A stretch of 64,000 nt of DNA from Hermodice carunculata (lineage: Eukaryota > Annelida > Polychaeta > Eunicida > Amphinomidae): contig OZ026619.1 in the NCBI GenBank assembly GCA_964020975.1, positions 84,374,206 to 84,438,205 of the forward strand. Direction: 5' to 3'. A program made the position numbers and the translations under genes. Each line of letters begins with the position of its first letter. The first letter of the stretch is position 1. Positions 63,858 to 64,000 of this stretch are shown piece by piece. The notes below the pieces were generated by a model. That model worked only from the letters and a program-made list of their open reading frames with translations. It made no database searches and was not told the origin of the DNA.

Positions 63858-64000
63858 ATGCCAGTGGAAGGACTCCCAGATATGCTAGAAACTCTTCTTG
63901 ATGCTATAGCAAGGACAAACAAGCTCAATACATGGAGTATTTTTCAAGAAAAGGATGGCAGCGTGACTGTCAAATTGAGGTTCAAAGAGATCAATGGTGC
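63858..64000 (+). CDS. Start of an open frame cut by the window end, function unknown
   Basis: From the ATG at 63,858 (context GTGAAAATGC) 47 codons stay open to the end. They read MPVEGLPDMLETLLDAIART, then NKLNTWSIFQEKDGSVTVKL. The segment S/T-W-(S/N)-I-F-x-x-x-x-G-x-V-T-V-K-L-R-F resembles N-termini of repeated uncharacterised proteins, possibly retroelement ORF1s, that I recall from marine invertebrates. I cannot verify that. The frame has balanced codon use, unlike the AT-driven chance frames nearby, which is the main support. No promoter or splice site is certain. It could be a real gene, a LINE ORF1 or chance. Confidence 0.4.
   Translation, partial: MPVEGLPDMLETLLDAIARTNKLNTWSIFQEKDGSVTVKLRFKEING

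Overview
The window looks like non-coding, repeat-dense DNA from a metazoan nuclear genome. By eye it is AT-rich. It has no bacterial-type operons, rRNA, complete tRNA or CRISPR array. It is full of microsatellites, old LINEs, LTR-retroelement fragments and short inverted-repeat transposons. The mixture (CR1/L2/jockey-type LINEs, Gypsy, DIRS-like, Tc1, pogo/Tigger-like, TTAA-type MITEs, repeated TGACCTTTGACCT motifs) suggests a marine invertebrate, perhaps a lophotrochozoan such as a mollusc. The species cannot be settled from the sequence alone. The only intact gene I can defend is the transposase of a Tc1-like element (22,448-23,467). No convincing multi-exon host gene was found.

Layout. 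1-5 kb: a dispersed AT-rich repeat family, a 239-bp MITE flanked by TTAA, and a decayed pogo/Tigger-type transposase start. 5-7.7 kb: microsatellites and anonymous DNA. 7.77-10.02 kb: a 2.25-kb element with inverted ends next to TA, whose subterminal regions are arrays of a GTTTGGAAA-like word. 10-12.5 kb: a DIRS-like ORF1 fossil (tentative). 12.6-17.6 kb: two LINE remnants, a ~1.1-kb dispersed repeat (copy A) and a 20-bp tandem repeat. 17.85-18.84 kb: a 987-bp element with perfect 30-bp inverted repeats. 19.9-25.3 kb: a zinc-finger/TatD-like remnant and a Gypsy pol fossil on the minus strand, split by the intact Tc1 copy. 26.5-28.5 kb: another LINE. 31.5-32.8 kb: a degraded copy of an unnamed, probably multi-copy gene family. 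33.8-34.2 kb: decayed C2H2 zinc fingers. 36.1-38.6 kb: a Gypsy gag-protease fossil. 41-46 kb: copies of the dispersed repeat family carrying (GAAA)n arrays, plus a cluster of nuclear-receptor-like half sites. 47.6-49.6 kb: copy B of the 1.1-kb repeat, holding a TTAA MITE that is itself interrupted by a 471-bp inverted-repeat element. 52.2-57.1 kb: a local tandem segmental duplication built around (GAAA)n arrays. 58.3-60.9 kb: a long LINE remnant whose ORF1 has an SGNH-hydrolase-like part. 63.9 kb: the first 47 codons of an open frame that runs off the window.

The most informative part is the insertion history. Paralogous empty sites inside the window show exactly where three transposon families inserted: a TTAA MITE at 72-310, a 471-bp element inside a TTAA MITE inside a duplicated block, and Tc1 in Gypsy. 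The (GAAA)n/(TTTA)n microsatellites are not random. They sit at the same place in copies of one dispersed repeat, which therefore seems to seed microsatellites.
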